A stretch of DNA of 64,000 bases from Segniliparus rugosus ATCC BAA-974 (GTDB lineage: Bacteria; Actinomycetota; Actinomycetes; Mycobacteriales; Mycobacteriaceae): NCBI RefSeq assembly GCF_000185725.2, contig NZ_KI391954.1:558001-622000 (forward strand), given 5' to 3'. Each line of letters starts with the position of its first letter. Position 1 is the first letter of the stretch. The position numbers and the translations under genes were made by a program. Below are positions 27,949-36,453 of this stretch, one piece after another. The notes below the pieces were generated by a model that saw only the letters and a list, made by a program, of their open reading frames with translations, searched no databases and was not told the origin of the DNA.

Positions 27949-29339
27949 CCCTGCTGCCGGGCCTCGACCGGGCGCGGCTGCGCGTCGGCGACGAGACGCT
28001 GGAAGGCCCGGACCTGTTGGCCGCCGCGACGGCAGTCGCCGAGCGGGTTCTGATCCTCGGCGCTCGCCGGGTCGCGGTCTTCGCCACGCCCGAGCTGCGG
28101 TCTTTGGTCGCGGTGCTCGGGGCGCTGCGCGCGGGCGTGCCCGTCGTGCTCGTCTCGCCGCACTCCGGTTCGGCGGAGCTCGCGCATGTGCTCGCCGACA
28201 GCGAACCGGACGCGTGGCTCGGCTTCGCGCCGGATCAGTCCGACCTGCCGCGAATCCCGATTTCCGTCCACGCCCGCTCGTGGCACGCGCTTCCCGAGCC
28301 TCCGGCGGACGCGCCCGCGCTGGTGCTGTACACCTCGGGCACGACCGGGCCGCCGAAGGGCGTCGTGCTCTCCCGCCGGGCGCTCGCCGGGTGTTTGGAC
28401 GCGCTCGCCGAGGCATGGGAGTGGACCGGCAAGGACACGGTGGCCCACGGCCTGCCGGTCTTCCATCTGCACGGCCTGGTGCTCGGCACGCTCGGGCCGT
28501 TGCGGCTCGGCGGCGGTTCGACGCACACCGTCCGCCCGACCCCGCAGGCGTACGCGGAGGCGGTCGCGTCGAAAGAACACGCGGCCACCATGCTGTTCGC
28601 GGTGCCGACCGTGTGGTCGAGGATCGTGCGCGAGCCCGAACACGCGAGAGCGCTCGGGCGGGCGCGCCTGCTGGTGAGCGGCAGCGCGCCGTTGCCGATC
28701 CCGGTCGCGGCAGCGTTGGCCGATTCCGCCGGGCAAGTCCCGGTGGAGCGCTACGGGATGAGCGAGACTATCATCACGCTCTCCACGCGAGCAGGCGGCG
28801 AGCGCAGGCTCGGCTCGGTGGGGCTGCCGCTTCGCGGGGTCCAGACCCGGCTGCGGTCCGAGTCCGGGGAGCCGGTCGCCGAGGACGGCGAGACGGTCGG
28901 ACGGCTGGAGGTGCGCGCCCCATGGCTCTTCAGCGAGTATTTGGGCAAACCAGAAGCCACCAGCGCTTCGTTCGCCGGGGACGGCTGGTTCTCGACCGGC
29001 GATCTCGCGACCGTCGGGCCGGACGGCTTCCACCGCATCGTGGGCCGCGAGTCCGTGGACCTCATCAAGTCCGGCGGCTACCGGATCGGAGCCGGCGAAG
29101 TGGAGGCGGCATTGCTCGACCACCCCGCCGTGGCGGAGGCCGCGGTGGTCGGCGTTCCCGACGAGGATCTGGGGCAGCGGATCGTCGCATGGGTGGTCGC
29201 GGACGGGGTGGGGGCGCAGGAGCTGGTGGCGTTCGTCGCCTCCTCGCTCTCGACGCACAAACGCCCGAGGGAAATTCGGTTCGTCTCCGAGCTGCCGAGA
29301 AATCCCATGGGCAAAGTTTTGAAGCGCGACCTCCGCTGA
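27945..29339 (+). CDS. fadD36: Acyl-CoA synthetase, FadD36-like
   Basis: 464-residue ANL-superfamily ligase. It has the AMP-binding loop LYTSGTTGPPKGVVLS, the A5-type YGMSETI, STGDLATVGPDGFHRIVGRE and the C-terminal Lys motif RNPMGKVLKRDL. The compact size and SGGYRIGAGEVEAALL match FadD36 (Rv1193) and malonyl/methylmalonyl-CoA synthetase-like enzymes rather than long-chain FACLs. It would activate a short or branched acid to its CoA ester; the substrate is inference. It overlaps dapC by 4 nt, unlike M. tuberculosis where about 15 genes separate them. Confidence 0.8.
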   Translation: MTLLPGLDRARLRVGDETLEGPDLLAAATAVAERVLILGARRVAVFATPELRSLVAVLGALRAGVPVVLVSPHSGSAELAHVLADSEPDAWLGFAPDQSDLPRIPISVHARSWHALPEPPADAPALVLYTSGTTGPPKGVVLSRRALAGCLDALAEAWEWTGKDTVAHGLPVFHLHGLVLGTLGPLRLGGGSTHTVRPTPQAYAEAVASKEHAATMLFAVPTVWSRIVREPEHARALGRARLLVSGSAPLPIPVAAALADSAGQVPVERYGMSETIITLSTRAGGERRLGSVGLPLRGVQTRLRSESGEPVAEDGETVGRLEVRAPWLFSEYLGKPEATSASFAGDGWFSTGDLATVGPDGFHRIVGRESVDLIKSGGYRIGAGEVEAALLDHPAVAEAAVVGVPDEDLGQRIVAWVVADGVGAQELVAFVASSLSTHKRPREIRFVSELPRNPMGKVLKRDLR

Positions 29340-29353
29340 CCTGCCACTTTGTG

Positions 29354-29591
29354 GATACTGAAAAGTTTCCTCGGCGAAGTGGAACCGTTGGGGCGTTTTT
29401 GGCGTCCAACTGAGTGAACCTGTTGAGAGGCGCTCGATCTGGCGAGGCCGACCCGGATGAGGGCCGGGGCGGCCGGGTGGAGGATGTGCGGGGTGTCGGG
29501 CTCTGTGGTGGGGGCCCGGAGCGCTTATAGGCAGGTCGGCAGCGGTCTTCGCTCCGGGCCGAGGGGGTCAAGGGACGGCCCGGGGCGAAGA
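29354..29591. repeat. Duplicated element, copy 1, ending in a hairpin
   Basis: A ~238-bp segment repeated at 30016-30254. From 29416 on the identity is above 90% by eye; the first 60 bp are looser. The right end forms a 16-bp stem (29546-29561 with 29576-29591, 14-nt loop). The same middle arm can instead pair with GGCCCGGAGCG at 29515-29525. Noncoding in all frames as far as can be seen. Confidence 0.75.
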
Positions 29592-29607
29592 CATGCTGCT
29601 TCCCGGA

Positions 29608-29877
29608 TCAGCCGTTGTGCATCAGGATGTGCCAGGAGCCGTTCGCGGTCTGGATGCAATCGAAGTAGCGGTACCCTCGGAAATCTTCCTCGCTGAGGTC
29701 TTGCTCGCCTCCGGTCATGCAGAAGTCGTACGAGTAGTAGTCCACGAGAACCTCGCACTCGTCGTCCGAACGGAGGCTGTGCGAGCAGTTGTCCTTGGCG
29801 GCCTGGCTGGCGGCGGGGAAGAGCAGGCCGAGCGACACGGCTCCGGCTGCGGTGACGGTGGCGACGATCTTTTTCAT
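29608..29877 (-). CDS. Small secreted cysteine-containing protein
   Basis: 89-residue exported protein: signal peptide MKKIVATVTAAGAVSLGLLF, cut near SQAA, then a 65-residue mature domain with four cysteines (DNCSH, DECEV, DFCMTG, FDCIQTANGSW), probably two disulfides. The ATG at 29877 is 9 nt after AAGGAG; the upstream in-frame ATG at 29886 abuts the SD and is too close. The gene is framed by the two copies of the duplicated element. No family recognised. Confidence 0.7.
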   Translation of the reverse strand: MKKIVATVTAAGAVSLGLLFPAASQAAKDNCSHSLRSDDECEVLVDYYSYDFCMTGGEQDLSEEDFRGYRYFDCIQTANGSWHILMHNG

Positions 29878-30015
29878 GAGGGCCATCTCCTTTGATGTTC
29901 CTGGTGAACGTTGTGCCCCGAGTCAGCGTTGCCGCCCGACGCATGATCAACATACTGCATGGCCCCGCCGTCCTGTATTGAGACTCTCGAAATAACTCTG
30001 AACTGGGGAATTGTC

Positions 30016-30254
30016 GATACTTGAAATTATTTTCCGTGAAATGGAACCGTTCGGACGTTTTCGGCGTCAAAGATAATGAACCTGCTGAGAGGCGCTCGAT
30101 CTGGCGAGGCCGATCCGGATGAGGGCCGGGTCGGCCGGGTGGAGGATGTGCGGGGTGTCGGGCTCTGTGGTGGAGGGCCCAGAGCGCTTATGGGCAGGTC
30201 GGCAGCGGTCTTCGCTCCGGGCCGAAGGGGTGGCGGGACGGCCCGGAGCGAAGA
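30016..30254. repeat. Duplicated element, copy 2, ending in a perfect 16-bp hairpin
   Basis: Second copy of the 29354-29591 element, same orientation. Its terminal hairpin is perfect (30209-30224 with 30239-30254, 14-nt loop). The rest of 29878-30288 contains the SD of the small secreted gene, an AT-richer stretch near 29985-30040 and the -10 of the HD gene. Confidence 0.75.
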
Positions 30255-30276
30255 TCCCGCGAGTCAATCGGAACGC

Positions 30277-30282
30277 TACGAT
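30277..30282 (+). promoter_or_regulatory. -10 hexamer TACGAT, leaderless start
   Basis: TACGAT, then ACCGGG, then the ATG at 30289; no Shine-Dalgarno sequence. Confidence 0.5.
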
Positions 30283-30288
30283 ACCGGG

Positions 30289-30861
30289 ATGAGCCTGACG
30301 GACGGCCAGCGCGCCGAATTGACCGCGCGGTGGTCCGAGCCGCATCGGCACTACCACACGCTCGGCCATCTTCATGCCGTGCTCGGCGCTTTGGACGAGT
30401 TGGCGGGGGCCGGGGCGCGCTTCGAGAAGGAGCCGACCGCGCTCGCCGCGTGGTTCCACGACGCGGTCTACGACCCGCAAGCCTCCGACAACGAGGCGCG
30501 GTCGGCCCAACTCGCCGCGCAGATGCTGGGGCAAGGCCCGCTGGCCTCGGAAGTGGTCCGCTTGGTGCTGCTCACCTCGGACCATCGCGTCGAGCCGGGG
30601 GACGCGAACGGCGCGGCGTTCAGCGACGCCGATCTCGCCGTGCTCGGCAGAGGCTCCGAGGAGTACGACGTATACACGAGGGCGGTGCGCCGGGAGTACG
30701 GCCACGTCCCCGAGCCTTTGTACCGAGAAGGGCGCGCAGCGGTGCTGCGCGCCCTTCTCGCTCACGACCCGATGTATCGGACACAGGCCGCAAGGTTGCG
30801 TTGGGAAGAGCAAGCCCGGCGCAACCTCGGCGAGGAACTGCGCCTGCTCGCCTCCTCCTGA
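30289..30861 (+). CDS. HD-domain predicted metal-dependent phosphohydrolase
   Basis: 190-residue soluble HD-superfamily protein (COG4339 type). Likely metal ligands are H in RHYHTLGH, the H-D pair in AWFHDAVYDP and the later D in TSDHRV; YREGRAAVLRALLAHDPMYR is a typical C-terminal motif of the family. The substrate is unknown. The ATG at 30289 follows a leaderless -10. A perfect 17-bp inverted repeat lies inside the coding region at 30724-30760. Confidence 0.75.
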   Translation: MSLTDGQRAELTARWSEPHRHYHTLGHLHAVLGALDELAGAGARFEKEPTALAAWFHDAVYDPQASDNEARSAQLAAQMLGQGPLASEVVRLVLLTSDHRVEPGDANGAAFSDADLAVLGRGSEEYDVYTRAVRREYGHVPEPLYREGRAAVLRALLAHDPMYRTQAARLRWEEQARRNLGEELRLLASS

Positions 30862-30862
30862 C

Positions 30863-31192
30863 TCAGCTGCCCCGGTTGCTGTTGGCCGCTCCGCCGTGGA
30901 CTCCCGCATTGCCGGTCCCTCGGCTCATGTTGCCGGTGCCGCTGCCCGCGTTGTTGACCCCGCCGCTCGCGTCGTACTTCCTCGGCCGCACCGGAGTTCT
31001 GCCGGGCTCGTCGGCCAACCGGATGTGGGTCGGGCCGGAGAGCGTGCAGCTCCCGTTCACGGGGATGCCGGTGATCGGGCAGTAGTGATCCGGCGGAGGC
31101 AGGCCGTTCGCACCCGCCTCGCTGAGCGGCATGAGCAGTCCCGTCGCGCCGACGAGCAGTCCGGTGAGTGCGCTGGTTTTCTTGTAATTCAC
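30863..31192 (-). CDS. Small secreted Gly/Asn-rich protein
   Basis: 109-residue exported protein with a signal peptide (TSALTGLLVGATGLLMPLSEAGA), two cysteines (DHYCPITG and GSCTLSG) likely forming a disulfide, and a Gly/Asn/Ser-rich tail. The GTG at 31192 has SD AAGGAGG (complement of 31201-31207) 8 nt upstream. It ends 2 nt from the HD gene, convergently. No family recognised. Confidence 0.65.
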   Translation of the reverse strand: MNYKKTSALTGLLVGATGLLMPLSEAGANGLPPPDHYCPITGIPVNGSCTLSGPTHIRLADEPGRTPVRPRKYDASGGVNNAGSGTGNMSRGTGNAGVHGGAANSNRGS

Positions 31193-31348
31193 TTATTTAA
31201 CCTCCTTGTTACTCGACCAGAATGGCCGGAAAACAAGGGGGTTGTCAAATGAAATGCCCAGGTTAAGGGGTATTTTTGGCCTTGTTCAGCTTGCTCTCAG
31301 CTTGGTCCTAAACCAGGCTCAGATAAGGGCTCGGGCGGCTTCGGACCT

Positions 31349-33268
31349 TTAGTGGATGCCCACGTTCACCGGAACGAAGGTCGACGCGTGCTGGTCGTTC
31401 TCCTCCGCCCGGATCACGTGCATCACGGCGTTGATGAGCGCGAGGTGGGTGAACGCCTGCGGGAAGTTGCCCAAATGCCTGCCGGTGTCCGGGTCGATCT
31501 CCTCGGCGTAGAGCTGGAGCGGGGACGCGTAGGAGAGCAGGCGCTCGCACAGGTGCTTGGCCATGGCAAGCTCGCCGATCTCCACCAAGGCGGAGACGAG
31601 CCAGAACGAGCAGATGGTGAACGAGCCTTCCCATTCGCCGGCGAAGCCGTCGTCGGTCTCCTCTGGCCGGTAGCGGACCACGAGGCCCTGTTCGGTGAGC
31701 TCGTCGTTGATGGCCATGACCGTGGCGCGGATCCTCGGGTCGTCTGCGGGGAGGAAGCGCAGCAGCGGGATCAACAGGCAGGAGGCGTCGAGGGCTTTGG
31801 TGCCGTAATGCTGCACGAACACCCCTCGATCGTCCACGCCGTGGTCGAGAATGTCTTCCCGGATCTCGTCCGCGATGTCGGACCATTTCTGGGCGTAGGC
31901 GTCCTCGCCGAGCCGCTCGGCGAGCTTCGCGCCCCGGTCAAGCGCCACCCAGCACATCACCTTCGAGGAGGTGAAGTGCTTCGGCTCGCCCCGGACCTCC
32001 CAAATGCCCCGGTCCGGCTCGCGCCAACTGCGCGCGGCGGTCTCGACCTGCTCGCGCAGCATGCCCCAGAGCGCGGAGGGGACGTGGTCGCGGGACTTCG
32101 CGTGCACGTACACCGAGTCGAGGAGCGTCCCCCAGATGTCGTGCTGGGACTGCTCGTAGGCGGCGTTGCCGACCCGGACCGGCCGGGCCCCGCCGTGGCC
32201 GGAAAGGTGGTCGAGCTCGAACTCGTCCAACGTCCGCTCGCCACCGACCCCGTACATCACTTGCAGCGGGTGGCGCTGGCCGTTGTTCGCGCCGGACACG
32301 TCGGCGATGAACGCGAAGAAGTCGTTCGCCTCCCGGTCCAGGCCAAGGGTGTACAGGCCCCAGAGCGCGAACGAGGAGTCGCGCACCCAGCTGTAGCGGT
32401 AGTCCCAGTTCCTGGTGCCGCCGGGGCTCTCCGGCAGGGAGGTGGTGGCGGCGGCGAGGAGCGCGCCGGTGGGGGAGTAGGTGAGGCCCTTGAGGGCGAG
32501 CGCGCTGCGCTGCAGGTAGCCGCGCCAGGGATGGTCAGGGAACGAGCCCTCGTTGATCCACTGCCGCCAGCACTCCGTGGTCGCCCACATCTTCTCGGAG
32601 GCCTCGTCCCATGAGGTGGGAGCGGGCTGCTTCGACCAGGACAGCGCGACGAAGATATTGTCGCCCTCGGTGAGCCTGGTCCTCGCCCGCGCCTCGCGGC
32701 CCTCCAAGCCCAGCATGAGGTTCGTGGTGAGCGTCAGCTCGGGGTTTTTCTCCTGGTTCCCCGAGGCTACCGCCTTGGCCTGGTTGTAGGTGTCGCTGGT
32801 GTACTCCCAGGAGGCGGGGTCGCGGTGGTAGTCGAAGGAAGGCTCGCAGCTCAGGGAGATCTCGACGGTCCCGCTCACGCATTTGACGGTGCGCAGGAGG
32901 ATGTGCTCGGCGTCCCAGTCGGTCGGCGTGCGCCGATGGGTCCGCGAGCGCTCCTCGATGTCGTGCCAGCGCCCCATCACCAGCGCGTCGCGCACGACGA
33001 TCCAGCCGGTGGAGGTCTGCCACGTGGTCTCGACGATGAGGCTGCCGGGCAGGTAACGCCGCGCGGCGGGAGCCTTCACCCCGTACGGGCCGAGATGGAA
33101 ATGCCCGGCGGAACGGTCCAAAATCGAGCCGAAGACGCTCGGCGAGTCGGGCCTGGGCACGCACATCCACTCCACCGAGCCGCTGGGCGAGATCAGGCAG
33201 TTCGTTTCGCAGTCGGAGAGGAACGCGTAGTCCCCGATCAACGGGAACGGATTACGGGTGGTCGACAC
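31349..33268 (-). CDS. GH15 family glucoamylase-like trehalase (Rv2402 homologue)
   Basis: 639-residue cytoplasmic glycoside hydrolase family 15 protein. An N-terminal beta-sandwich (starting IGDYAFLSDCETNCLISPSG) is followed by an (alpha/alpha)6 barrel with RNWDYRYSWVRDSSFALWGL and the barrel motif DRGIWEVRGEPKHFTSSKVM. The mycobacterial homologue Rv2402 is a trehalase, so hydrolysis of trehalose to glucose is inferred. The GTG at 33268 lies 6 nt after TAGGCT on the minus strand (leaderless). Neighbouring the Rv2401A-like gene and the sulfate importer reproduces the Rv2397-Rv2402 order. Confidence 0.88.
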   Translation of the reverse strand: MSTTRNPFPLIGDYAFLSDCETNCLISPSGSVEWMCVPRPDSPSVFGSILDRSAGHFHLGPYGVKAPAARRYLPGSLIVETTWQTSTGWIVVRDALVMGRWHDIEERSRTHRRTPTDWDAEHILLRTVKCVSGTVEISLSCEPSFDYHRDPASWEYTSDTYNQAKAVASGNQEKNPELTLTTNLMLGLEGREARARTRLTEGDNIFVALSWSKQPAPTSWDEASEKMWATTECWRQWINEGSFPDHPWRGYLQRSALALKGLTYSPTGALLAAATTSLPESPGGTRNWDYRYSWVRDSSFALWGLYTLGLDREANDFFAFIADVSGANNGQRHPLQVMYGVGGERTLDEFELDHLSGHGGARPVRVGNAAYEQSQHDIWGTLLDSVYVHAKSRDHVPSALWGMLREQVETAARSWREPDRGIWEVRGEPKHFTSSKVMCWVALDRGAKLAERLGEDAYAQKWSDIADEIREDILDHGVDDRGVFVQHYGTKALDASCLLIPLLRFLPADDPRIRATVMAINDELTEQGLVVRYRPEETDDGFAGEWEGSFTICSFWLVSALVEIGELAMAKHLCERLLSYASPLQLYAEEIDPDTGRHLGNFPQAFTHLALINAVMHVIRAEENDQHASTFVPVNVGIH

Positions 33269-33274
33269 TTTTGC

Positions 33275-33280
33275 AGCCTA
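33275..33280 (-). promoter_or_regulatory. -10 hexamer TAGGCT, leaderless start of GH15 gene
   Basis: Minus strand TAGGCT, then GCAAAA, then the GTG at 33268; no Shine-Dalgarno sequence. Confidence 0.5.
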
Positions 33281-33344
33281 GCGCGTCTGGCGGAGCCACG
33301 CTCGCCGGGACCACGCGGGCAGGCCCTCGGCTTCGGCGGTGCAG

Positions 33345-33350
33345 TACAGT
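33345..33350 (+). promoter_or_regulatory. -10 hexamer TACAGT, leaderless start
   Basis: TACAGT, then 7 nt, then the ATG at 33358; divergent from the GH15 promoter 65 bp away. Confidence 0.5.
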
Positions 33351-33357
33351 GGCGGGC

Positions 33358-33621
33358 ATGGAGCAAGTCCTGCGATGGTGGGATGGAGTCGAGCTCTGGG
33401 TTGCCGGGCAAGGGTTTGTGCCGCAAGTGGTTTTGATGCTGGCCGTGGTGATCCCATTGGCGTGGTTGACGGCAGGAGCGCTCGACCGGGTTATTTCAAG
33501 CGGTCAGATTAGAGGGCGGAAGTTGTCTGATTCCGGTAAACCGGCACTCCCGAAATCATGGGTGACCTGGGCTCTTGTGATACTGCTCGTGCTTGTGCTG
33601 CTCGGCTGGATGACGCGGTGA
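33358..33621 (+). CDS. Small membrane protein (Rv2401A-like)
   Basis: 87-residue protein with two predicted helices (about 21-40 and 68-84) joined by a basic loop (SGQIRGRKLSDSGKPALPKS). It occupies the position of Rv2401A between the trehalase and the sulfate-transport genes. Function unknown. The ATG at 33358 follows a leaderless-type -10. Confidence 0.65.
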   Translation: MEQVLRWWDGVELWVAGQGFVPQVVLMLAVVIPLAWLTAGALDRVISSGQIRGRKLSDSGKPALPKSWVTWALVILLVLVLLGWMTR

Positions 33622-33708
33622 ACCGCGCGTTGGTCAGAACACGGCCAGAGTGCCGTTACTCTCTTCGCTCATGCGAGGACCCAGCCGGCCGACGCGGCCG
33701 ACGACTGT

Positions 33709-33731
33709 CCCCACGCGCAGAGCGCGTGGGG
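33709..33731 (+). promoter_or_regulatory. 10-bp perfect hairpin touching the subI start
   Basis: CCCCACGCGC and GCGCGTGGGG separated by AGA, ending 1 nt before the subI GTG (33733). Folded in mRNA it would bury the ribosome-binding region, so translational control of the sulfate importer is possible. No known sulfur riboswitch class is recognisable. Confidence 0.45.
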
Positions 33732-33732
33732 G

Positions 33733-34779
33733 GTGCCACCAACGCCGACGCTGAGCAGGCGGACGGCGATATTCGGTATCGGCGGCCTCGCCCTCGCAGC
33801 CGCCGGCTGCGCGGGCGGGTCGACCGACGTGCCGGGCGGGAAAGACATCTCCAGCGGGCGCTGGCACGTGAACCTCGTCGCCTACGCGACCCCGAAGCCC
33901 GGCTTCGACGCGATCATCCCGGCCTTCCGGGCCACGCCGGGCGGCAAAGGCATCGGCTTCTCCCAGTCCTACGGGGCCTCGGGGGACCAGTCGCGGAAAG
34001 TGGCGCGCCGAGTGCCCGCCGACGTGGTGAACTTCTCCGTCGAGCCGGATGTGACCCGCCTGGTCAAAGCGGGCCTGGTGGCCAAGGACTGGCAGAACCG
34101 CCCGTACCGGTCCATCCCTTTCGGCTCGGTGGTGGCCCTCGTCGTGCGCAAGGGCAATCCCAAAGGGATCCACAACTGGTCCGACCTGCTCAAGCCGGGG
34201 GTCGAGGTGATCACCCCCCACCCGGCGAGCTCCGGCTCCGCGAAATGGAACCTCCTCGCCCCCTTCGCCGCGCTCTCCGACGGGGGCGAGGACAGGGACG
34301 CGGGGGCGGCGTACCTGCGGCAGCTCGCCAAAGGCCACATCAAAGTGAACCCGAAGTCCGGCAGAGAGGCGACGACGACGTTCCAGGCCGGGCAGGGCGA
34401 CGTGCTCATCAGCTACGAGAACGAGGCGATCTTGCTCCAGCGCCAGAACGCGAAGACGGACCCGTCGAGGCAAGTCGAGTACCTGACGCCGCCGGTCACC
34501 TTTAAGATCGAGAACCCCGTCGCCCTTGTGAGCACCTCGAAATCGAAAGAGCAGGCGAACGCCTTCCTCGACTACCTCTTCTCCGGCCAGGCGCAGCGCA
34601 TCTGGGCGGAGACGGGTTTCCGCCCGGTCGACCCCGTCGTGGCTTCCGAGACGGCGGGCCTGTTCCCCGGCAGGATCAGCAAGCTCTGGACGATTGACGA
34701 CCTCGGCGGGTGGAAGACCGCGGACCCCGACCTGTTCGGCCCGAAAGGGCTCATCACAAAGGCGTATCAAACACGATGA
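33733..34779 (+). CDS. subI: Sulfate-binding lipoprotein of the CysTWA importer
   Basis: 348-residue periplasmic-side sulfate-binding protein. It has a twin-Arg-containing lipoprotein signal (SRRTAIFGIGG, lipobox AAGC) and the Sbp family motifs VVNFSVEPDVTRL, LKPGVEVITPHPASSGSAKW and FRPVDP. It delivers sulfate to the CysT/CysW channel. The only in-frame start near the family's N-terminus is the GTG at 33733, immediately after a strong hairpin. Overlaps cysT by 4 nt (ATGA). Confidence 0.92.
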   Translation: MPPTPTLSRRTAIFGIGGLALAAAGCAGGSTDVPGGKDISSGRWHVNLVAYATPKPGFDAIIPAFRATPGGKGIGFSQSYGASGDQSRKVARRVPADVVNFSVEPDVTRLVKAGLVAKDWQNRPYRSIPFGSVVALVVRKGNPKGIHNWSDLLKPGVEVITPHPASSGSAKWNLLAPFAALSDGGEDRDAGAAYLRQLAKGHIKVNPKSGREATTTFQAGQGDVLISYENEAILLQRQNAKTDPSRQVEYLTPPVTFKIENPVALVSTSKSKEQANAFLDYLFSGQAQRIWAETGFRPVDPVVASETAGLFPGRISKLWTIDDLGGWKTADPDLFGPKGLITKAYQTR

Positions 34780-35636
34780 GCACACTGCAACAGAGGCGCT
34801 TTGCGGGGGGCACCTCCCGTTTGCGGGGGACTATCGCAGGCAGGCTGGGCAGCCCCGCTTCGGCGCTGGGCTCGGGCGTGGCGTTGCTCTGGCTCTCGCT
34901 CATCGTCCTCCTGCCGCTCGCGGCCATCGCCGTGAAGGCGTTCGACGGAGGATGGGGCGGCTTCTGGCGCGCGGTCACCAGCCCGGACGCCCTCGCGGCC
35001 TTGGAGATCACCGTCTGGGTGTCGTTCCTGGTCGCGCTGGTGGACGTGGTGTTCGGCGCGCTGATCGCCTGGGTGCTGGTTCGCGACGACTTTTGGGGCA
35101 AGGAATGGGTGAACGCGGTCATCGACCTTCCCTTCGCGCTGCCGACCATCGTGGCGAGCATCGTGCTGCTCTCCTTGTACGGCCCGGCGAGTCCGATCGA
35201 TCTGAAGATCGCGGCGACGCAGCCCGCGCTGGTGATCGCGCTCGCCTTCGTGACGCTGCCGTTCGTGGTGCGGCAGGTGCAGCCGGTGCTGTTGGAGCTC
35301 GACAAGGACGTGGAGGAGGCCGCCGCCTCGCTCGGCGCGGGCAACGCGACGATCCTCACCAGGGTCATCTTCCCGTCGCTCGCCCCGGCGATTTTCACCG
35401 GAGCCGGGCTCTCGTTCTCCCGCGCCATCGGGGAATTCGGCTCGGTGGTGCTCCTCGGCGGCAACATCCCGCACAAGACCCAGGTGGCTTCGCAGTACAT
35501 CCAGCAGCAGATCGAGATCGACCAGCCGGGGAACGCGGCGGCGGTCTCGGTGGTGCTCCTCGTCATCGCGTTTTTCGTGCTGTTGCTGCTGCGCCTGGTG
35601 GGCTCGAAGCTCGCCTGGCGCGAGGAGAAGAGGTGA
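34776..35636 (+). CDS. cysT: Sulfate ABC transporter permease CysT
   Basis: 286-residue inner-membrane permease with six predicted helices and the EAA loop EEAAASLGAGNATILTRVI that contacts the ATPase. The N-terminus is cytoplasmic and basic. It forms the sulfate channel with CysW. ATG at 34776 overlaps the subI stop. Confidence 0.93.
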   Translation: MSTLQQRRFAGGTSRLRGTIAGRLGSPASALGSGVALLWLSLIVLLPLAAIAVKAFDGGWGGFWRAVTSPDALAALEITVWVSFLVALVDVVFGALIAWVLVRDDFWGKEWVNAVIDLPFALPTIVASIVLLSLYGPASPIDLKIAATQPALVIALAFVTLPFVVRQVQPVLLELDKDVEEAAASLGAGNATILTRVIFPSLAPAIFTGAGLSFSRAIGEFGSVVLLGGNIPHKTQVASQYIQQQIEIDQPGNAAAVSVVLLVIAFFVLLLLRLVGSKLAWREEKR

Positions 35637-35643
35637 GCCGCGC

Positions 35644-36453
35644 ATGAAGATTTCCCGATCTGTACGGCTGACCCTGCGGACTGCGGCGCTGGCTTACCTC
35701 CTCGTGCTTGTGGTCGTGCCCATTGCCGTGATCCTCTTCCGCGCCTTCGAGCACGGGCTCGGCACGTTCTGGGGCTGGATCACGACACCCGCCGCGGTCT
35801 CCGCGACACAGCTGACGCTGGTCATCCTCGCCATCGTCATCCCGATCAACACCGTGTTCGGCGTGGCCATCGCCTTGGCCCTGGTCCGAGGGAACGTGCC
35901 GGGGAAACGCGCGCTGCAAGCGGTGATCGACCTTCCTTTCGCGGTGTCGCCGATCATCGTCGGCGTCGCGCTCATCTTCCTGTGGGGCTACGGCGGCTGG
36001 TTCGGGTTCGTCGAGGACTGGGGCTTCCAAGTGATCTTCGGCCTGCCCGGCATGGCGCTCGCCACCATCTTCGTCACGCTGCCGTTCGTGGTGCGCGAGG
36101 TCGAGCCCGTGCTGCGGGAGATCGGGATCGAGCAGGAGCAGGCCGCCGAAACCCTCGGCGCGCATTGGTGGACGATCTTCACGAGGATCACCCTCCCGTC
36201 GATCCGCTGGGGCGTCGTGTACGGGGTGCTGCTCACTATCGCCCGCAGCCTCGGCGAATTCGGCGCGGTCACCATGGTCTCCTCTGGCTACCCCGGCTCC
36301 TCGCTCACGCTGACGCTGCTGGTGCAGAGCCGCTACACCGACGACTACAACGAGTACGGCGCGTACGCTGCCGCAACCCTGCTTATGCTCCTCGCCGTCA
36401 TCGCGCTGGTGTTGATGACTGTCTTGAGCCGGAAGAGAGAGAAGGCACGATGA
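35644..36453 (+). CDS. cysW: Sulfate ABC transporter permease CysW
   Basis: 269-residue permease partner of CysT, with six helices and the EAA loop [20 protein letters not shown]. The gap to cysT is 7 nt, and its stop overlaps the cysA ATG (ATGA), so all four genes form one operon. Confidence 0.93.
   Translation: MKISRSVRLTLRTAALAYLLVLVVVPIAVILFRAFEHGLGTFWGWITTPAAVSATQLTLVILAIVIPINTVFGVAIALALVRGNVPGKRALQAVIDLPFAVSPIIVGVALIFLWGYGGWFGFVEDWGFQVIFGLPGMALATIFVTLPFVVREVEPVLREIGIEQEQAAETLGAHWWTIFTRITLPSIRWGVVYGVLLTIARSLGEFGAVTMVSSGYPGSSLTLTLLVQSRYTDDYNEYGAYAAATLLMLLAVIALVLMTVLSRKREKAR

Noticed and set aside
33622-33732. Sulfur-responsive riboswitch (SAM type) ahead of the sulfate importer
   Set aside because: The gap is about 110 bp with one simple stem; no conserved riboswitch core is visible.
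33671-33754. 27-codon upstream ORF before subI as a possible cysteine-attenuation leader
   Set aside because: Only one Cys codon and no poly-Cys run; its end simply overlaps the subI start.
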